Notes: a model not told the origin generated them from the sequence alone. A DNA stretch of 64,000 nucleotides from Gulosibacter molinativorax (GCF_003010915.2 NZ_CP028426.1:1550001-1614000), one strand, 5' to 3'. Shown: positions 52,821 to 61,101, counted from the first letter of the stretch. Numbers and translations: made by a program.

Positions 52821-52872
52821 TTGAAGGGCCAAGTTCGTGAGCAGCGAGGCCTGACCGAGGATCTCGCGCTGT

Positions 52873-53136
52873 TCATCGAGCAAGTATTCGGCGAGGATGC
52901 GCTGCAAGGCTTCTCGCGCGTTCCCCTCGCTGGGTTCCGCGGATTCGACCGCCTTGCTCGCGGTTCGCAGCGCGCCGCCGGCAATTTCTCGCAGGGCGAC
53001 CAGGGGTGCGAAAGGTTGCACCAGGAAATCCCTCCTCAGCGTTCTTCGCAAGACGGGCCACCACTTCTTCCGTGATTTCAACACCGTCTATCTCTCCGTA
53101 CGAGCCGTTTACTGGCTGCGCAATCTTGTCGTTCAT
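52873..53136 (-). pseudogene. Broken ribbon-helix-helix antitoxin-like gene
   Basis: A strong ribosome site (GGAGGAGGA) precedes ATG 53136. The first 45 residues (ITEEVVARLAKNAEEGFPGATFRTPGRP) look like the start of an RHH antitoxin, but the frame then turns into Arg-rich non-protein-like sequence. A better codon pattern continues in the minus-strand frame that ends at 52716 (VALREIAGGALRTASKAV, ALQRILAEYLLDEQ), suggesting a frameshift near 53020. Remaining bases to 53377 show only the operator of the next gene pair. Confidence 0.42.
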
Positions 53137-53344
53137 TCCTCCTCCTCTGTATCTTGGCGATCACCGATTTCCGAACTGGCATCGCATGATTCACGAGATA
53201 CGCGCGCCGACTTCGCTTGGCCAATTGTCCCTCGTTTAAGTGCGATCGAGGCTGGCGACCCAGATCGTGACCTGTCGACCACTACCCGCACTCTGGGGTC
53301 GATGAAGCCGACGACCCCTCCAAGAGCACACAGGGTTTTGTGTG

Positions 53345-53360
53345 ACAAAACTAGTTTTGT
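53345..53360. promoter_or_regulatory. Operator palindrome ACAAAACTAGTTTTGT
   Basis: A 16-bp perfect palindrome, with a further TTTTGTGTGACAAAA overlap just upstream, 17 bp before the toxin start. A TAAACT box (53366) follows. Typical of an autoregulated toxin-antitoxin promoter bound by the RHH antitoxin. Confidence 0.68.
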
Positions 53361-53377
53361 GCGACTAAACTGAGACC

Positions 53378-53620
53378 ATGCAGATCCGGTTCTCCCGATC
53401 GTCGCGTAAACACAAGGTCGGTCGCGCGTCCGCGATTACGGCAATGACCAACGCCGGTGTGCCACGCGAGATCGACGGACAGAAACTGCTCTGGATAGGT
53501 GTCGATGATCGCGATCGCGAACTCGAGATCATCGGGTTTGTCGCCGCCGAAGACCCAAACCTCGTCATCATCATCCACGTCATGCCAATGATCTATCGGA
53601 AGGAAGGACACTGGGAATGA
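53378..53620 (+). CDS. Putative small toxin of a type II toxin-antitoxin pair
   Basis: 80 residues: FSRSSRKHKVGRASAITAMTNAG, LLWIGVDDRDRELEIIGFVAA and IIHVMPMIYRKEGH. The layout of basic N-terminus, D-R-G/D-x-E-L-E-I strand and HVMP-x-x-YR end is that of small toxins paired with RHH antitoxins in actinobacteria. Its stop overlaps the antitoxin start (ATGA). Toxin-before-antitoxin order is the reverse of most classical modules. Biochemical activity unknown. Confidence 0.68.
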   Translation: MQIRFSRSSRKHKVGRASAITAMTNAGVPREIDGQKLLWIGVDDRDRELEIIGFVAAEDPNLVIIIHVMPMIYRKEGHWE

Positions 53621-53949
53621 ACCGCAAGATCAACACCAATCAATACGCCGTCGACGACAATACTGAGTTCGGGCCCGACGTCGACCTCGACGTCGAGTCG
53701 TATAGCGACGCCAATGGCGAGCGTATTTCCGAGGCAGCGGCACAGGAATATACGGCCGAACGCGCGGAGGCGGCGCGGCGCGGCGGTCGTCCGCCGCTCG
53801 GTAAGAAGGGATCGTCACCGTCCGTGGCATTCCGCATTTCGGCCGAGCTCCGCGAGCGCGCGGAAGAAGTCGCAGCAAAAGAGGGCCGCACGCTCTCGGC
53901 GATCGCCCGCGAGCAACTCGAGCGCTACATCAATTCACACGCCGCCTAA
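53617..53949 (+). CDS. Ribbon-helix-helix (CopG-like) antitoxin
   Basis: 110 residues. Acidic N-terminal half (NTEFGPDVDLDVESYSDANG) followed by GGRPPLGKKGSSPSVAFRISAELRERAEEVAAKEGRTLSAIAREQLERYI, a clear RHH DNA-binding unit. It likely neutralises the preceding toxin and represses the promoter at 53345. Overlap with the toxin gene couples translation. Confidence 0.78.
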   Translation: MNRKINTNQYAVDDNTEFGPDVDLDVESYSDANGERISEAAAQEYTAERAEAARRGGRPPLGKKGSSPSVAFRISAELRERAEEVAAKEGRTLSAIAREQLERYINSHAA

Positions 53950-53959
53950 AACACGCGTT

Positions 53960-53996
53960 ACGCCCGCTCGCTTCTCGTTGGAAGTAGCGCGGGCGT
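53960..53996 (+). terminator. Terminator after the toxin-antitoxin pair
   Basis: 8-bp arms ACGCCCGC/GCGGGCGT (53960-53967, 53989-53996) followed by TTTC, 10 bp past the antitoxin stop; the 21-nt loop is long. Confidence 0.55.
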
Positions 53997-54009
53997 TTCA
54001 CTCGAACAC

Positions 54010-54227
54010 CTACCCAATCGCATCCTCGCGGGCCTGACGCGTGCGCTTGTTCGCCGCGAGCTCCCAGGCCAGATCGAGCAGCTCGTCGAGCACCGCCGGG
54101 TCGGCGACCAGCGCATCGGCGAGGATGTGCCCCGAGCTCGCGTAGTGCGGTTCGGTGAACAGGCCAGGCTCCCCCGAGGCGAGTCTGGCCTGACGTTCTT
54201 CGACAGTCGATTTGAAGACGAGCGCGG
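54010..54227 (-). pseudogene. C-terminal remnant of an MmcQ/YjbR-like gene
   Basis: The minus-strand frame encodes about 70 residues (ALVFKSTVEERQARLASGEPGLF, TEPHYASSGHILADALVADPAVLDELLDLAWELAANKRTRQ) resembling the end of MmcQ/YjbR-type DNA-binding proteins. There is no start codon in this frame between the methionine synthase stop and the fragment, so its 5' part is gone, probably through insertion of the mesXD operon. Confidence 0.5.
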
Positions 54228-55289
54228 TTAGGCCGTTACCGTGACCAGTTCCTCGCGAACGATCCGCGCACCCGCGCTGAGCGCGCTCAGCTTCTCGAGC
54301 GCAACATCCCGGGCAAAGGGCGCCATGCCGCAGTTTGTGCTTGGGATGAGCTTGTCGGCGTCGACGAACTGGAGCGCCTTGCGGAGGGTGTCGGCGACCT
54401 CTTCCGGGGTCTCGATCGCCTCGTTCGCCACGTCGATAGCCCCGACCATGACCTTCTTGCCGCGGATGAGCTCGATCAGATCCATCGGCACATGGGAGTT
54501 GTGGGCTTCCAGCGAGATGATGTCGATCGTGGACTGCTGCAGGAGCGGGAACGATTCTTCGTACTGCCGCCACTCCGACCCGAGGGTCGCCTTCCAATCG
54601 TTGTTCGCCTTAATCCCGTAGCCGTAACAAATGTGCACCGCGGTTTCCGCGCGTAGTCCCTCGGCTGCGCGCTCGAGCGCCGCGACGCCCCAGTCCTTGA
54701 CCTCGTCGAAGAAGACATTGAAGGCCGGCTCATCGAACTGGATGATGTCGACCCCCGCCGCCTCGAGCGCCTTCGCCTCCTGGTTGAGGATCGTCGCGAA
54801 CTCCCACGCGAGCTTCTCGCGGCTCTTGTAATGACGGTCCGACAGCGTGTCGATCATGGTCATCGGGCCAGGCAGCGCCCACTTGATGGGGCGGTCGGTC
54901 TGCTGGCGAAGGAACTTCGCGTCGTCCGCGAACACGGGCCGATCGAGGCTCACTGCGCCCACGACGGTCGGCACGCTCGCGTCATAGCGGTTGCGGATGC
55001 GCACCGTCTCGCGGTTCTCGAAATCGACCCCGTTGAGATGCTCGATGAACGTCGTCACGAAGTGCTGGCGAGTCTGCTCCCCGTCGCTGACGATGTCGAT
55101 GCCCCGCCGAGTCTGCTCGTGCGCCGCGATACGAAGCGCATCCTGCTTACCCTCGGCCAGCGCATCCCCCTCGATGCTCCACGGCGACCAGAGCTGCTCC
55201 GGTTCGGCGAGCCAGGATGGTTTGGGCAGGCTCCCGACCGTCGAGGTCGGCAAAAGCGTGTTCATGTTCGAGTGGTCTCCGGTGGTCAT
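54228..55289 (-). CDS. mesD: Folate-independent core methionine synthase, MesD type
   Basis: 353 residues of the MetE C-terminal fold without the folate-binding half. N-terminal LPTSTVGSLPKPSWL, FDEPAF, the zinc ligands in HICYGYG and STNCGMAPFARD. The MesD family makes methionine from homocysteine without 5-methyl-THF or cobalamin and is known to need a DUF1852 protein and oxygen. The DUF1852 gene is directly upstream and its stop overlaps this start (TAATG). ATG 55265 is an alternative start. Confidence 0.88.
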   Translation of the reverse strand: MTTGDHSNMNTLLPTSTVGSLPKPSWLAEPEQLWSPWSIEGDALAEGKQDALRIAAHEQTRRGIDIVSDGEQTRQHFVTTFIEHLNGVDFENRETVRIRNRYDASVPTVVGAVSLDRPVFADDAKFLRQQTDRPIKWALPGPMTMIDTLSDRHYKSREKLAWEFATILNQEAKALEAAGVDIIQFDEPAFNVFFDEVKDWGVAALERAAEGLRAETAVHICYGYGIKANNDWKATLGSEWRQYEESFPLLQQSTIDIISLEAHNSHVPMDLIELIRGKKVMVGAIDVANEAIETPEEVADTLRKALQFVDADKLIPSTNCGMAPFARDVALEKLSALSAGARIVREELVTVTA

Positions 55290-56278
55290 TAGGCGAGAAC
55301 GAGGTCGTTGGCGGCGAATGCTTCGAGCGTCGCCCCGTGGGGGTTCATGAGGTGTTCCTCGGTGTACTTCCCCTGCTTGGTTGCGAGCTCGGTGCGTTCG
55401 ACGCGGTCGTAGTCAATCAATGTCTTGGAGAAGTTCTGCTCCTCCAGCGAGGGCCGGTACACGCTCGCGGCTTCCGAGTTCGCGTTGTAAATCTCGGGCC
55501 GGTAGATCTTCTGGAAGGTCTCCATCGTGCTGATCGTGCCGATGAGTTGCAGCGCGGAATAGTCATTGAGCAAGTCGCCGCGGAAATAGAACGCGAGCGG
55601 CGCGACGCTGCCGCGCGGCATAAAATACCGCACCTGCAGCCCCATCTTGCCGAAGTACTCGTCGGTCAGCGAGTAGTCATTCTGCGCATACTCGACGCCG
55701 AGAATCGGGTGGTGGTTCTCGGTGCGGCGGTACGTCCGGCTCGTCGAGACGCTAATGCAGATCACCGGCGACGTGCGAAATCGCTCGTGATAGGCCGCCG
55801 AGTCGAGGAAGTGCTGGAAGAGCTTGCCGTGCAGGTCGCCGAAGTCCTCGGGGACGGTGAACTCGGTCGCCCCTTCGTTCGCGGCCGGCAGCCGAACGCT
55901 GAAGTCGTAGTCGCGGATGAACGAGGAAAAATTGTTCCCCACGATCCCGGGGGTGCGCACGCCGGTAAGCCGGTCGAGGATGCGCACATCGAGGATCTCG
56001 AGGAACGGGAACTGCTGCTGCTGGCCGGCCTCGGTGAACTGCAGGTCGGCGGACACGATCTCGAGCTCGACGGTGTAGCGGTCGCGGTTCGGGTTGTCCC
56101 AGTGCGCGAGGTCGTTGAAGCGGCGGTCGATCGTCGTCAACGCGTTGCGGAGGTTCTGCTGCCGGTGCTCGCCTCGTGCCAGGTTCGCGAAGTTCGTGGT
56201 GATCCGGGAGTTCTCCGACGGCGAGTAGTCCTCATCGAAGGTCGTGGTGGAAAGCCGGAACGTGATTTCGTTCGTCAT
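55289..56278 (-). CDS. mesX: DUF1852 protein, MesD partner (MesX)
   Basis: 329 residues; ATG 56278 begins the family-like ITFRLSTTTFDEDYSPSENSRITTNFANLARG. Later segments are VRTPGIVGNNFSSFIRDYDFSVRLPAANEG, HHPILGVEYAQNDYSLTDEYFGKMGLQVRYFMP and IYNANSEAASVYRPSLEEQNFSKTLID. The family is required with oxygen for MesD activity; the methyl donor is not established. First gene of the two-gene operon, divergent from a LysR regulator. Confidence 0.86.
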   Translation of the reverse strand: MTNEITFRLSTTTFDEDYSPSENSRITTNFANLARGEHRQQNLRNALTTIDRRFNDLAHWDNPNRDRYTVELEIVSADLQFTEAGQQQQFPFLEILDVRILDRLTGVRTPGIVGNNFSSFIRDYDFSVRLPAANEGATEFTVPEDFGDLHGKLFQHFLDSAAYHERFRTSPVICISVSTSRTYRRTENHHPILGVEYAQNDYSLTDEYFGKMGLQVRYFMPRGSVAPLAFYFRGDLLNDYSALQLIGTISTMETFQKIYRPEIYNANSEAASVYRPSLEEQNFSKTLIDYDRVERTELATKQGKYTEEHLMNPHGATLEAFAANDLVLA

Positions 56279-56377
56279 GTCCGTCCAATCTGGTGGGTGA
56301 TCGGCCGGGCCCGGCCTTGCGGAAGTCAGTGCATCCATCTTGCGGGCAACGCTTGGCTATCGGGTAACTCGAGGCGT

Positions 56378-56393
56378 CTATAGCCCTCTATAG
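56378..56393. promoter_or_regulatory. Tandem CTATAG sites in the mesX/lysR promoter
   Basis: Two CTATAG hexamers (56378-56383, 56388-56393) 10 bp apart, ending 9 bp before the LysR start; together they form the palindrome CTATAG-N4-CTATAG. Possible LysR binding site or overlapping promoter elements for the methionine operon. Confidence 0.45.
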
Positions 56394-56402
56394 TCTTTAG
56401 CT

Positions 56403-57344
56403 ATGACCAGTGGCTCGAGAGGCATCACGCTGCAGCAGCTGCAGTACTTCATCGAGGTCGCGGCGGAGGGTTCGATTACCGCCGCCGCCGACCTGCTCTA
56501 CGTAGCGCAGCCGACCCTGTCCGCCGCAATGAAGGATCTCGAGGGCCGAGTGGGACGTATGCTGCTGCTCCGCTCCCCCCGCGGGGTGACCCTCACGGAG
56601 GATGGGGCGGAGTTCCTCGGCTACGCCAAGCAGGTCATGGAGCAGGTCGACCTGCTCGAGCAGCGCTACCTCGGTCGACCCCCGTCGCGACGCCTGCTCG
56701 GGGTGTCGACGCAGCACTACTCGTTCGCCGTCGACGCGTTCGTTCGGATGGTCAAGCGCACCGGGGCGCCCGAGTTCGAGTTCTCGCTGCGCGAGACGCG
56801 TACCTCGGACATCATCGAGGATGTGCGGACGCTGCGAAGCGAGCTCGGCATCCTGTACCAGAACGACTTCAACCGGAACGTCATCAACAAGCTGCTACGA
56901 GACTCGAAGCTCGCATTCCATCCGCTCTTTCTCGCCAAGCCGCACATCTTTATCTCGCGTCGGAACCCGCTCGCATCCCGAGAGCGCGTCACCCTCGCCG
57001 ATCTCGCCGACCTGCCGCGACTCACCTTCGACCAGGGCGCGAACAACTCGTTCTACTTCGCCGAGGAGATCCTCTCGACACTGTCGAGCAAGCAGGACAT
57101 CCGCGTCTCCGACCGCGCCACCATCTTCAACCTCATGATCGGCCTCGACGGCTACACGATCTCAACCGGCATCATCAGCGACGACCTCGACCCCGAAATC
57201 ATCGCCATCCCGCTCGAGAGCGACGAACGCATCGAGATTGGCTGGATCAGCCACTCCGCGATCCCCCTCACCGAGCAGGCGCAGGTTTACTTGGATGAGC
57301 TGCGGGCTGTGGTGGCGCAGTTCGGTGTCGAGGTGCTCGGCTAG
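56403..57344 (+). CDS. LysR-family transcriptional regulator
   Basis: 313 residues: N-terminal HTH (LQQLQYFIEVAAEGSITAAADLLYVAQPTLSAAMKDLEGRVG) and a two-lobed effector domain (about 95-305; ETRTSDIIEDVRTLRSELGILYQND, SRRNPLASRERVTLADLADLPRLTFDQG). Divergent from mesX-mesD, so it probably controls methionine synthesis in response to a sulfur metabolite, as LysR proteins such as MetR or CysB do. That regulatory link is inferred. Confidence 0.87.
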   Translation: MTSGSRGITLQQLQYFIEVAAEGSITAAADLLYVAQPTLSAAMKDLEGRVGRMLLLRSPRGVTLTEDGAEFLGYAKQVMEQVDLLEQRYLGRPPSRRLLGVSTQHYSFAVDAFVRMVKRTGAPEFEFSLRETRTSDIIEDVRTLRSELGILYQNDFNRNVINKLLRDSKLAFHPLFLAKPHIFISRRNPLASRERVTLADLADLPRLTFDQGANNSFYFAEEILSTLSSKQDIRVSDRATIFNLMIGLDGYTISTGIISDDLDPEIIAIPLESDERIEIGWISHSAIPLTEQAQVYLDELRAVVAQFGVEVLG

Positions 57345-57366
57345 GCGTTCCGCGGAACCTGCCGCA

Positions 57367-57684
57367 TTATTTCGAGCGGCCTCCGCGTGCAGCGAAGCCG
57401 CCACCGCCCATGCCGCCGAAGACGATCGAGAGCCCGAAAAGGAATCCGAAGTCGTACCAGCCGCCGTTGTTGTGGACTTCGTAGATCGAAACATTCGAGT
57501 TGAACAGCGACACGATGAACGTGATCGGTGCAATGAGGCCATGCCAGAGCCCGGGCCAGAACCCCGCGACTTCAGTACCGCTCTCGGGTGGGATGCCCGG
57601 ACCAGCCGTGCACGCGGTCAGCACCAGGAGCATGGCCGCTGCGCCAAGGCCGAGTAGACCAATGCGCAGACGCTGTAGTTGCAT
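57367..57684 (-). CDS. Small lipoprotein with membrane segment
   Basis: 105 residues. Signal peptide with lipobox LVLTACTAGP (Cys about 25), then FWPGLWHGLIAPITFIVSLFN and DFGFLFGLSIVFGGMGGGGF, two hydrophobic stretches joined by VSIYEVHNNGGWYD. Such W-H-G-L-I-x-P-x-x-F-I proteins occur in many bacteria without known function. GGGGAC upstream of ATG 57684. Confidence 0.68.
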   Translation of the reverse strand: MQLQRLRIGLLGLGAAAMLLVLTACTAGPGIPPESGTEVAGFWPGLWHGLIAPITFIVSLFNSNVSIYEVHNNGGWYDFGFLFGLSIVFGGMGGGGFAARGGRSK

Positions 57685-57940
57685 AACTTTGTCCCCACTT
57701 CGCGCGAGTTGCGTGACAGCAGTGTTTCATGCCAACGGAGCGTTGGTGTTCGCGACAGCGCAAAGTTGCATAAGGCTGGAACGGATGTGAGCGAATCACC
57801 AGCCCTCGACCAACGTCGGTAGCGGTCGGCCTTTGAGCCTTGGTGGAACACCACAGACGGGTACGCATCCCGAGCCCGACCGGTGAGACTCGCCACGGGC
57901 TCCAGCCCTTCGACGGCGTGGTATCAACCCGAGGCTGCAG

Positions 57941-58201
57941 TTAGGCGGCCATCTCACGATCGGATTGTTCAAGCGCCTGATATGCCGCTTCGAAACCGCC
58001 GCAGACGCCGCGCGGAATCGCATAGTTATTCGTCACCGCACGTAATTCCGCGAATAGTGCAGACGTGCGGGCCGAGTTGTCGGTTTTCTGGAGTTCCTGC
58101 GTTATCTCGCGCACACGGGTGAGTTCTGGATGGTGTTCGCCGTGGACGCGCTCGATGATAGGCGCGAGTTGTGCTGCTTTCTTGAGGCTATGGCTGGGCA
58201 T
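57941..58201 (-). CDS. Small helical protein, possibly related to RIC/ScdA hemerythrin-type proteins
   Basis: 86 residues, all-helical: LAPIIERVHGEHHPELTRVREITQELQ resembles the VHGEHHPEL segment of iron-sulfur-cluster repair di-iron proteins, but the rest of that fold is missing. The C-terminal half ends in RGVCGGFEAAYQALEQSD. ATG 58201 with AAAGGGG upstream. Could be a minimal relative; function uncertain. The 256 bp before it (57685-57940) hold no gene. Confidence 0.5.
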   Translation of the reverse strand: MPSHSLKKAAQLAPIIERVHGEHHPELTRVREITQELQKTDNSARTSALFAELRAVTNNYAIPRGVCGGFEAAYQALEQSDREMAA

Positions 58202-58677
58202 CTGATATCCCCTTTCATTTGATGTTTTCAAAATATGACTGTTCGGGCGGGATGACCTTGACCCGCATCAATTGCTCTCAAGTTTGATCACCTCGAAGAA
58301 ACCTCCGCGTCGCGCCAGTTCGCCGATATTGGCAGTGGCGCGCGAAGTCGTTTCCCGTCATGAACGAGACGTTCAGCCTGGCGGCATCGGGGGTGTGACG
58401 GGCTTGCCGCTCACCGATTTGGTGGCGCTCACGACCCGAATTCGGGCAGTGCAGCGCTCATCGAATTGCGCCTCGCAGTCGGGTCAGTGAACACAGCACT
58501 CGTCGCGGGTCGCGGAATCACGCGGTTCTTGAGTTTGCAGCGGTGCCGTGCCCTCTGCGTGCCACTCTGATCCAGGCTCTGCTTCTGCTGTCTCTCGGAC
58601 TGTGGCACTTTTTCAAGGGGAATCGCGGGGCGTGGTGGCAGCAATAACAAGCGCCGCTGAACAGTCGGAGTCGGGCT
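58202..58677. other. Gene-free stretch with a CitE-like sequence remnant
   Basis: No credible gene in 476 bp. Bases 58354-58390 match 31 of 37 positions of the 3' part of the CitE-like gene (43334-43370) and translate as PVMNETFSLAAS against PVINETFSPPAS, followed by a stop. Probably decayed DNA. Confidence 0.5.
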
Positions 58678-59124
58678 TTAAAGCCATTCAATCCGATCCG
58701 CCGACCAGGACTTCCCGTGGACCTCACGCACGAGCGCGGGATCGATGAGCCGAGACGCAAGCGCTGCAGCCAGTGCCACCGTGGGATAGTCGGCGCAATG
58801 CTCCACGGGTTTGCTCAGCTTGACGTAGCCGGTTCCCCAAGTCGACGGAACAGCAAATCGTTCGAATGGTTCCATCTTGCGGCGACGACGTTCGGTATCG
58901 ATCGCGAGACTCAGCGCTGTTCCGTCGATGTCTTGTGTGACAGCGAAGACCACGATGTCGACGAGATCCTTCTCGCGACTAGAGGGTCGTCCGTCATAGT
59001 CAGCCATTGTTGCGCAAACCTTATTCGTGTCGAGCGATGAGTCAACTTGCGCCGCTTTCTTCGCGACTTCCTTGATCGCTGCTTCCACACCGCGAGCGGA
59101 GGAGTATGGCTCGGGTGACTCCAT
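58678..59124 (-). pseudogene. AbiEii-type toxin with internal deletion of the nucleotidyltransferase core
   Basis: 148 codons. Residues about 1-30 look like an AbiEii N-terminus (YSSARGVEAAIKEVAKKA) and about 35-148 like its C-terminal half (NKVCATMADYDGRPSSREKDLVDIVVFA...). The middle, about 130 residues that should carry the GG-S/T nucleotidyltransferase motif, is missing. AbiEii is the type IV toxin of the AbiE phage-defence module, so this copy is expected to be inactive. It overlaps the antitoxin stop (TGATG). Confidence 0.66.
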
Positions 59125-59855
59125 CACCCTGCCGCTTCTAAGTATTTGGCAACGACGAGCGCACTCAGTTTCGGATCATCCAAGATCCTTCGCGCGACGG
59201 AGTCAAGATCGAGGCCAGCAATCTCCATAAGATGCTCTAGCACTGCACCACCGTCATGTCGTTTGAACCCGTTGCGTTCGGCAAGCGGGCTGAACAGGTC
59301 TCGCAGGCGATCAAAGTCCAGCGGTTGCTTCCTCACCGCTGAACCCAGCGCATCAGCGACAAGACTCAACTCCCCCATTTCTTCAAGAAGGTCCGCCAGG
59401 GTTCGTTCCAATGTCATCACCGGAAGCCCCTTGGCCAGGGTGACGTCGCGGTCTTCGAGGATGCGCTGCCGATAGCGAATCTCAGCGCGTTGTGTCTGAC
59501 GACGTTGGCGTGTCACAAACTCATGACGATTGGCCCACAGATCTCCGACACCATGCAGCAGCGCCGCCGACGAACTCGCCACCACAACGCCGTCCTTCAG
59601 ATCACCCAGACGCTCTTCAGCCAGAAGCTTGGGTTCGGCACTGAGCCAGGCTGCTCTAAGATCTTCAAACTCGTCACTAGGGGCACCGGCATCTCGATAG
59701 ACACCATGCGCGAGCCGCTCCAGATGCCCCGCAGCCGCGAGGCGAGCCAGCGCGAGACGGGGAATCCCGAGCGCGCCCGCCTGCGCCGTCGTCACCATTC
59801 CCCACTGCGAGGCGGTGACGTCAGCGATCAATCTCAGCACGTCACTATACTTCAT
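59124..59855 (-). CDS. abiEi: AbiEi antitoxin (type IV toxin-antitoxin)
   Basis: 243 residues. N-terminal winged HTH (QWGMVTTAQAGALGIPRLALARLAAAGHLERLAHGVYRDAGAP) and a C-terminal AbiEi domain (HEFVTRQRRQTQRAEIRYRQRIL, LPVMTLERTLADLLEE, VLEHLMEIAG). The antitoxin represses its own operon through inverted repeats; a 10-bp inverted repeat lies right upstream. It is intact although its partner toxin is not. Confidence 0.8.
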   Translation of the reverse strand: MKYSDVLRLIADVTASQWGMVTTAQAGALGIPRLALARLAAAGHLERLAHGVYRDAGAPSDEFEDLRAAWLSAEPKLLAEERLGDLKDGVVVASSSAALLHGVGDLWANRHEFVTRQRRQTQRAEIRYRQRILEDRDVTLAKGLPVMTLERTLADLLEEMGELSLVADALGSAVRKQPLDFDRLRDLFSPLAERNGFKRHDGGAVLEHLMEIAGLDLDSVARRILDDPKLSALVVAKYLEAAG

Positions 59856-59856
59856 A

Positions 59857-59891
59857 CTTGAATTGTATCTATCTAAGTGAAACAATTCAAG
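59857..59891. promoter_or_regulatory. AbiEi operator: inverted repeat with 10-bp arms
   Basis: CTTGAATTGT (59857-59866) and its exact complement ACAATTCAAG (59882-59891) with a 15-bp spacer, ending 2 bp before the abiEi start. Matches the known mode of AbiEi autorepression via inverted repeats. Confidence 0.7.
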
Positions 59892-60093
59892 ATTTTCCCC
59901 GAGGCAGAGGCTCAACGGCCAATCACGCACTGCGCGCCCGGCGGAAAGATTCAACGCAGCTCGCCCACAGCAACTCAAGTTCGCGCAACCGTGGCCAACT
60001 AGCCTGATAGGGTAAAAAACACATCCCTCGGCGGAGCAGGATTCGGTCCTGTGAGTCTTGCCTCCGGCCTCATTCGCAGAGTTAGGAGCACTC

Positions 60094-61038
60094 ATGAAAG
60101 CTTGGCACTTCACCGGAACCCACCAGCCATTCACCAAGGTCGAGGTCGACCAGCCGACTCCCGGCCCCGGCCAGATCCTGATCCAGACCAAGGCAGCCGG
60201 CATCTGCCACTCTGACGTGGGCATCCTTGAAGACGAGAAGTGGCTCGACATCATGGAGCTCCCCGCGATCCCCGGCCACGAGATCGCTGGCACGGTCGTG
60301 GCCGTGGGCGACGACAACACCGGCTACGCCGAAGGCGACAATGTCTGCGTCTGGCCGATGGGTACCGCGGGCAAGGCCTACGGATACTCTCGCGGTGGCG
60401 GCTGGGGCGAGTACGTCGTCGCCGACATCGAAGACGTCCTGCGCATCCCCGAAGGCGTCTCGTTCGAACTCGCGGCCGCAGCGACCGACGCGGGCATGAC
60501 CTCGTACGGCGCGGTCGTCGAGGCCGGCAAGCTGCAGAAGGGCGAGAAGGTCGGCATCATCGGCTTCGGTGGTCTCGGACAGATCGGTGCCCGCATCGCG
60601 TTCCTCGAGGGCGCCGAGGTCTACGTCGCCGAGGTCAACGAGAACATCTGGGATGCGGCCTACGCCGCCGGTGCGACCAAGGTCGTCAAGGACATCACGG
60701 AACTCAGCGACATCGGACTGAATCTGATCGTCGACTTCGCGGGCTTTGGTACGACCACCGCTGGCGCGATCCAGGCGGTCGGTTACGAAGGACGCGTCGT
60801 GCAGATCGGCATGGGCAAGCTCGAGTCGACCATCGACACGTACCCGCTGATCATGAAGCACGTGACGCTGGTCGGTAACACGGGCGGCTCGCGCGACGCG
60901 ATCGCGAATGTGTTGAAGTACATGGCCTCGGGCGATATCACCCCGGCCATCGAGAAGACCGACTTCGACGGCATCGCCGAGGGCGTTGACCGCCTGCACC
61001 GAGGCGAGGTCCGCGGCCGCCTCGTCGCGCTCTACTAA
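60094..61038 (+). CDS. Short zinc-type alcohol dehydrogenase lacking the structural-zinc lobe
   Basis: 314 residues: AAGICHSDVGIL with catalytic Cys, IPGHEIAGTVVAVG, DNVCVWPMGTAGKAYGYSRGGGWGEYV in place of the four-Cys structural-zinc loop, nucleotide motif GFGGLGQIGARIA. ATG 60094 after GTTAGGAG. A medium-chain dehydrogenase, probably oxidising or reducing an aldehyde/alcohol. The shortened lobe is a recognised subtype. Stands alone with its own terminator; 59892-60093 has no gene. Confidence 0.85.
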   Translation: MKAWHFTGTHQPFTKVEVDQPTPGPGQILIQTKAAGICHSDVGILEDEKWLDIMELPAIPGHEIAGTVVAVGDDNTGYAEGDNVCVWPMGTAGKAYGYSRGGGWGEYVVADIEDVLRIPEGVSFELAAAATDAGMTSYGAVVEAGKLQKGEKVGIIGFGGLGQIGARIAFLEGAEVYVAEVNENIWDAAYAAGATKVVKDITELSDIGLNLIVDFAGFGTTTAGAIQAVGYEGRVVQIGMGKLESTIDTYPLIMKHVTLVGNTGGSRDAIANVLKYMASGDITPAIEKTDFDGIAEGVDRLHRGEVRGRLVALY

Positions 61039-61061
61039 ACCGATCACCGAATCTCAATAAA

Positions 61062-61101
61062 GGCGCCGGGCCAGGGCGTGGTACAGCCCTGGCCCGGCGC
61101 C
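61062..61101 (+). terminator. Terminator after the alcohol dehydrogenase
   Basis: Perfect 16-bp stem (61062-61077 with 61086-61101) and an 8-nt loop, followed by CTTACTTT, 23 bp past the stop. Confidence 0.85.

Noticed and set aside
53133..53348. 71-codon minus-strand frame between the broken antitoxin and the TA promoter
   Set aside because: No ribosome site, Arg/Ser-rich, and it overlaps the strong ribosome site and operator sequences.
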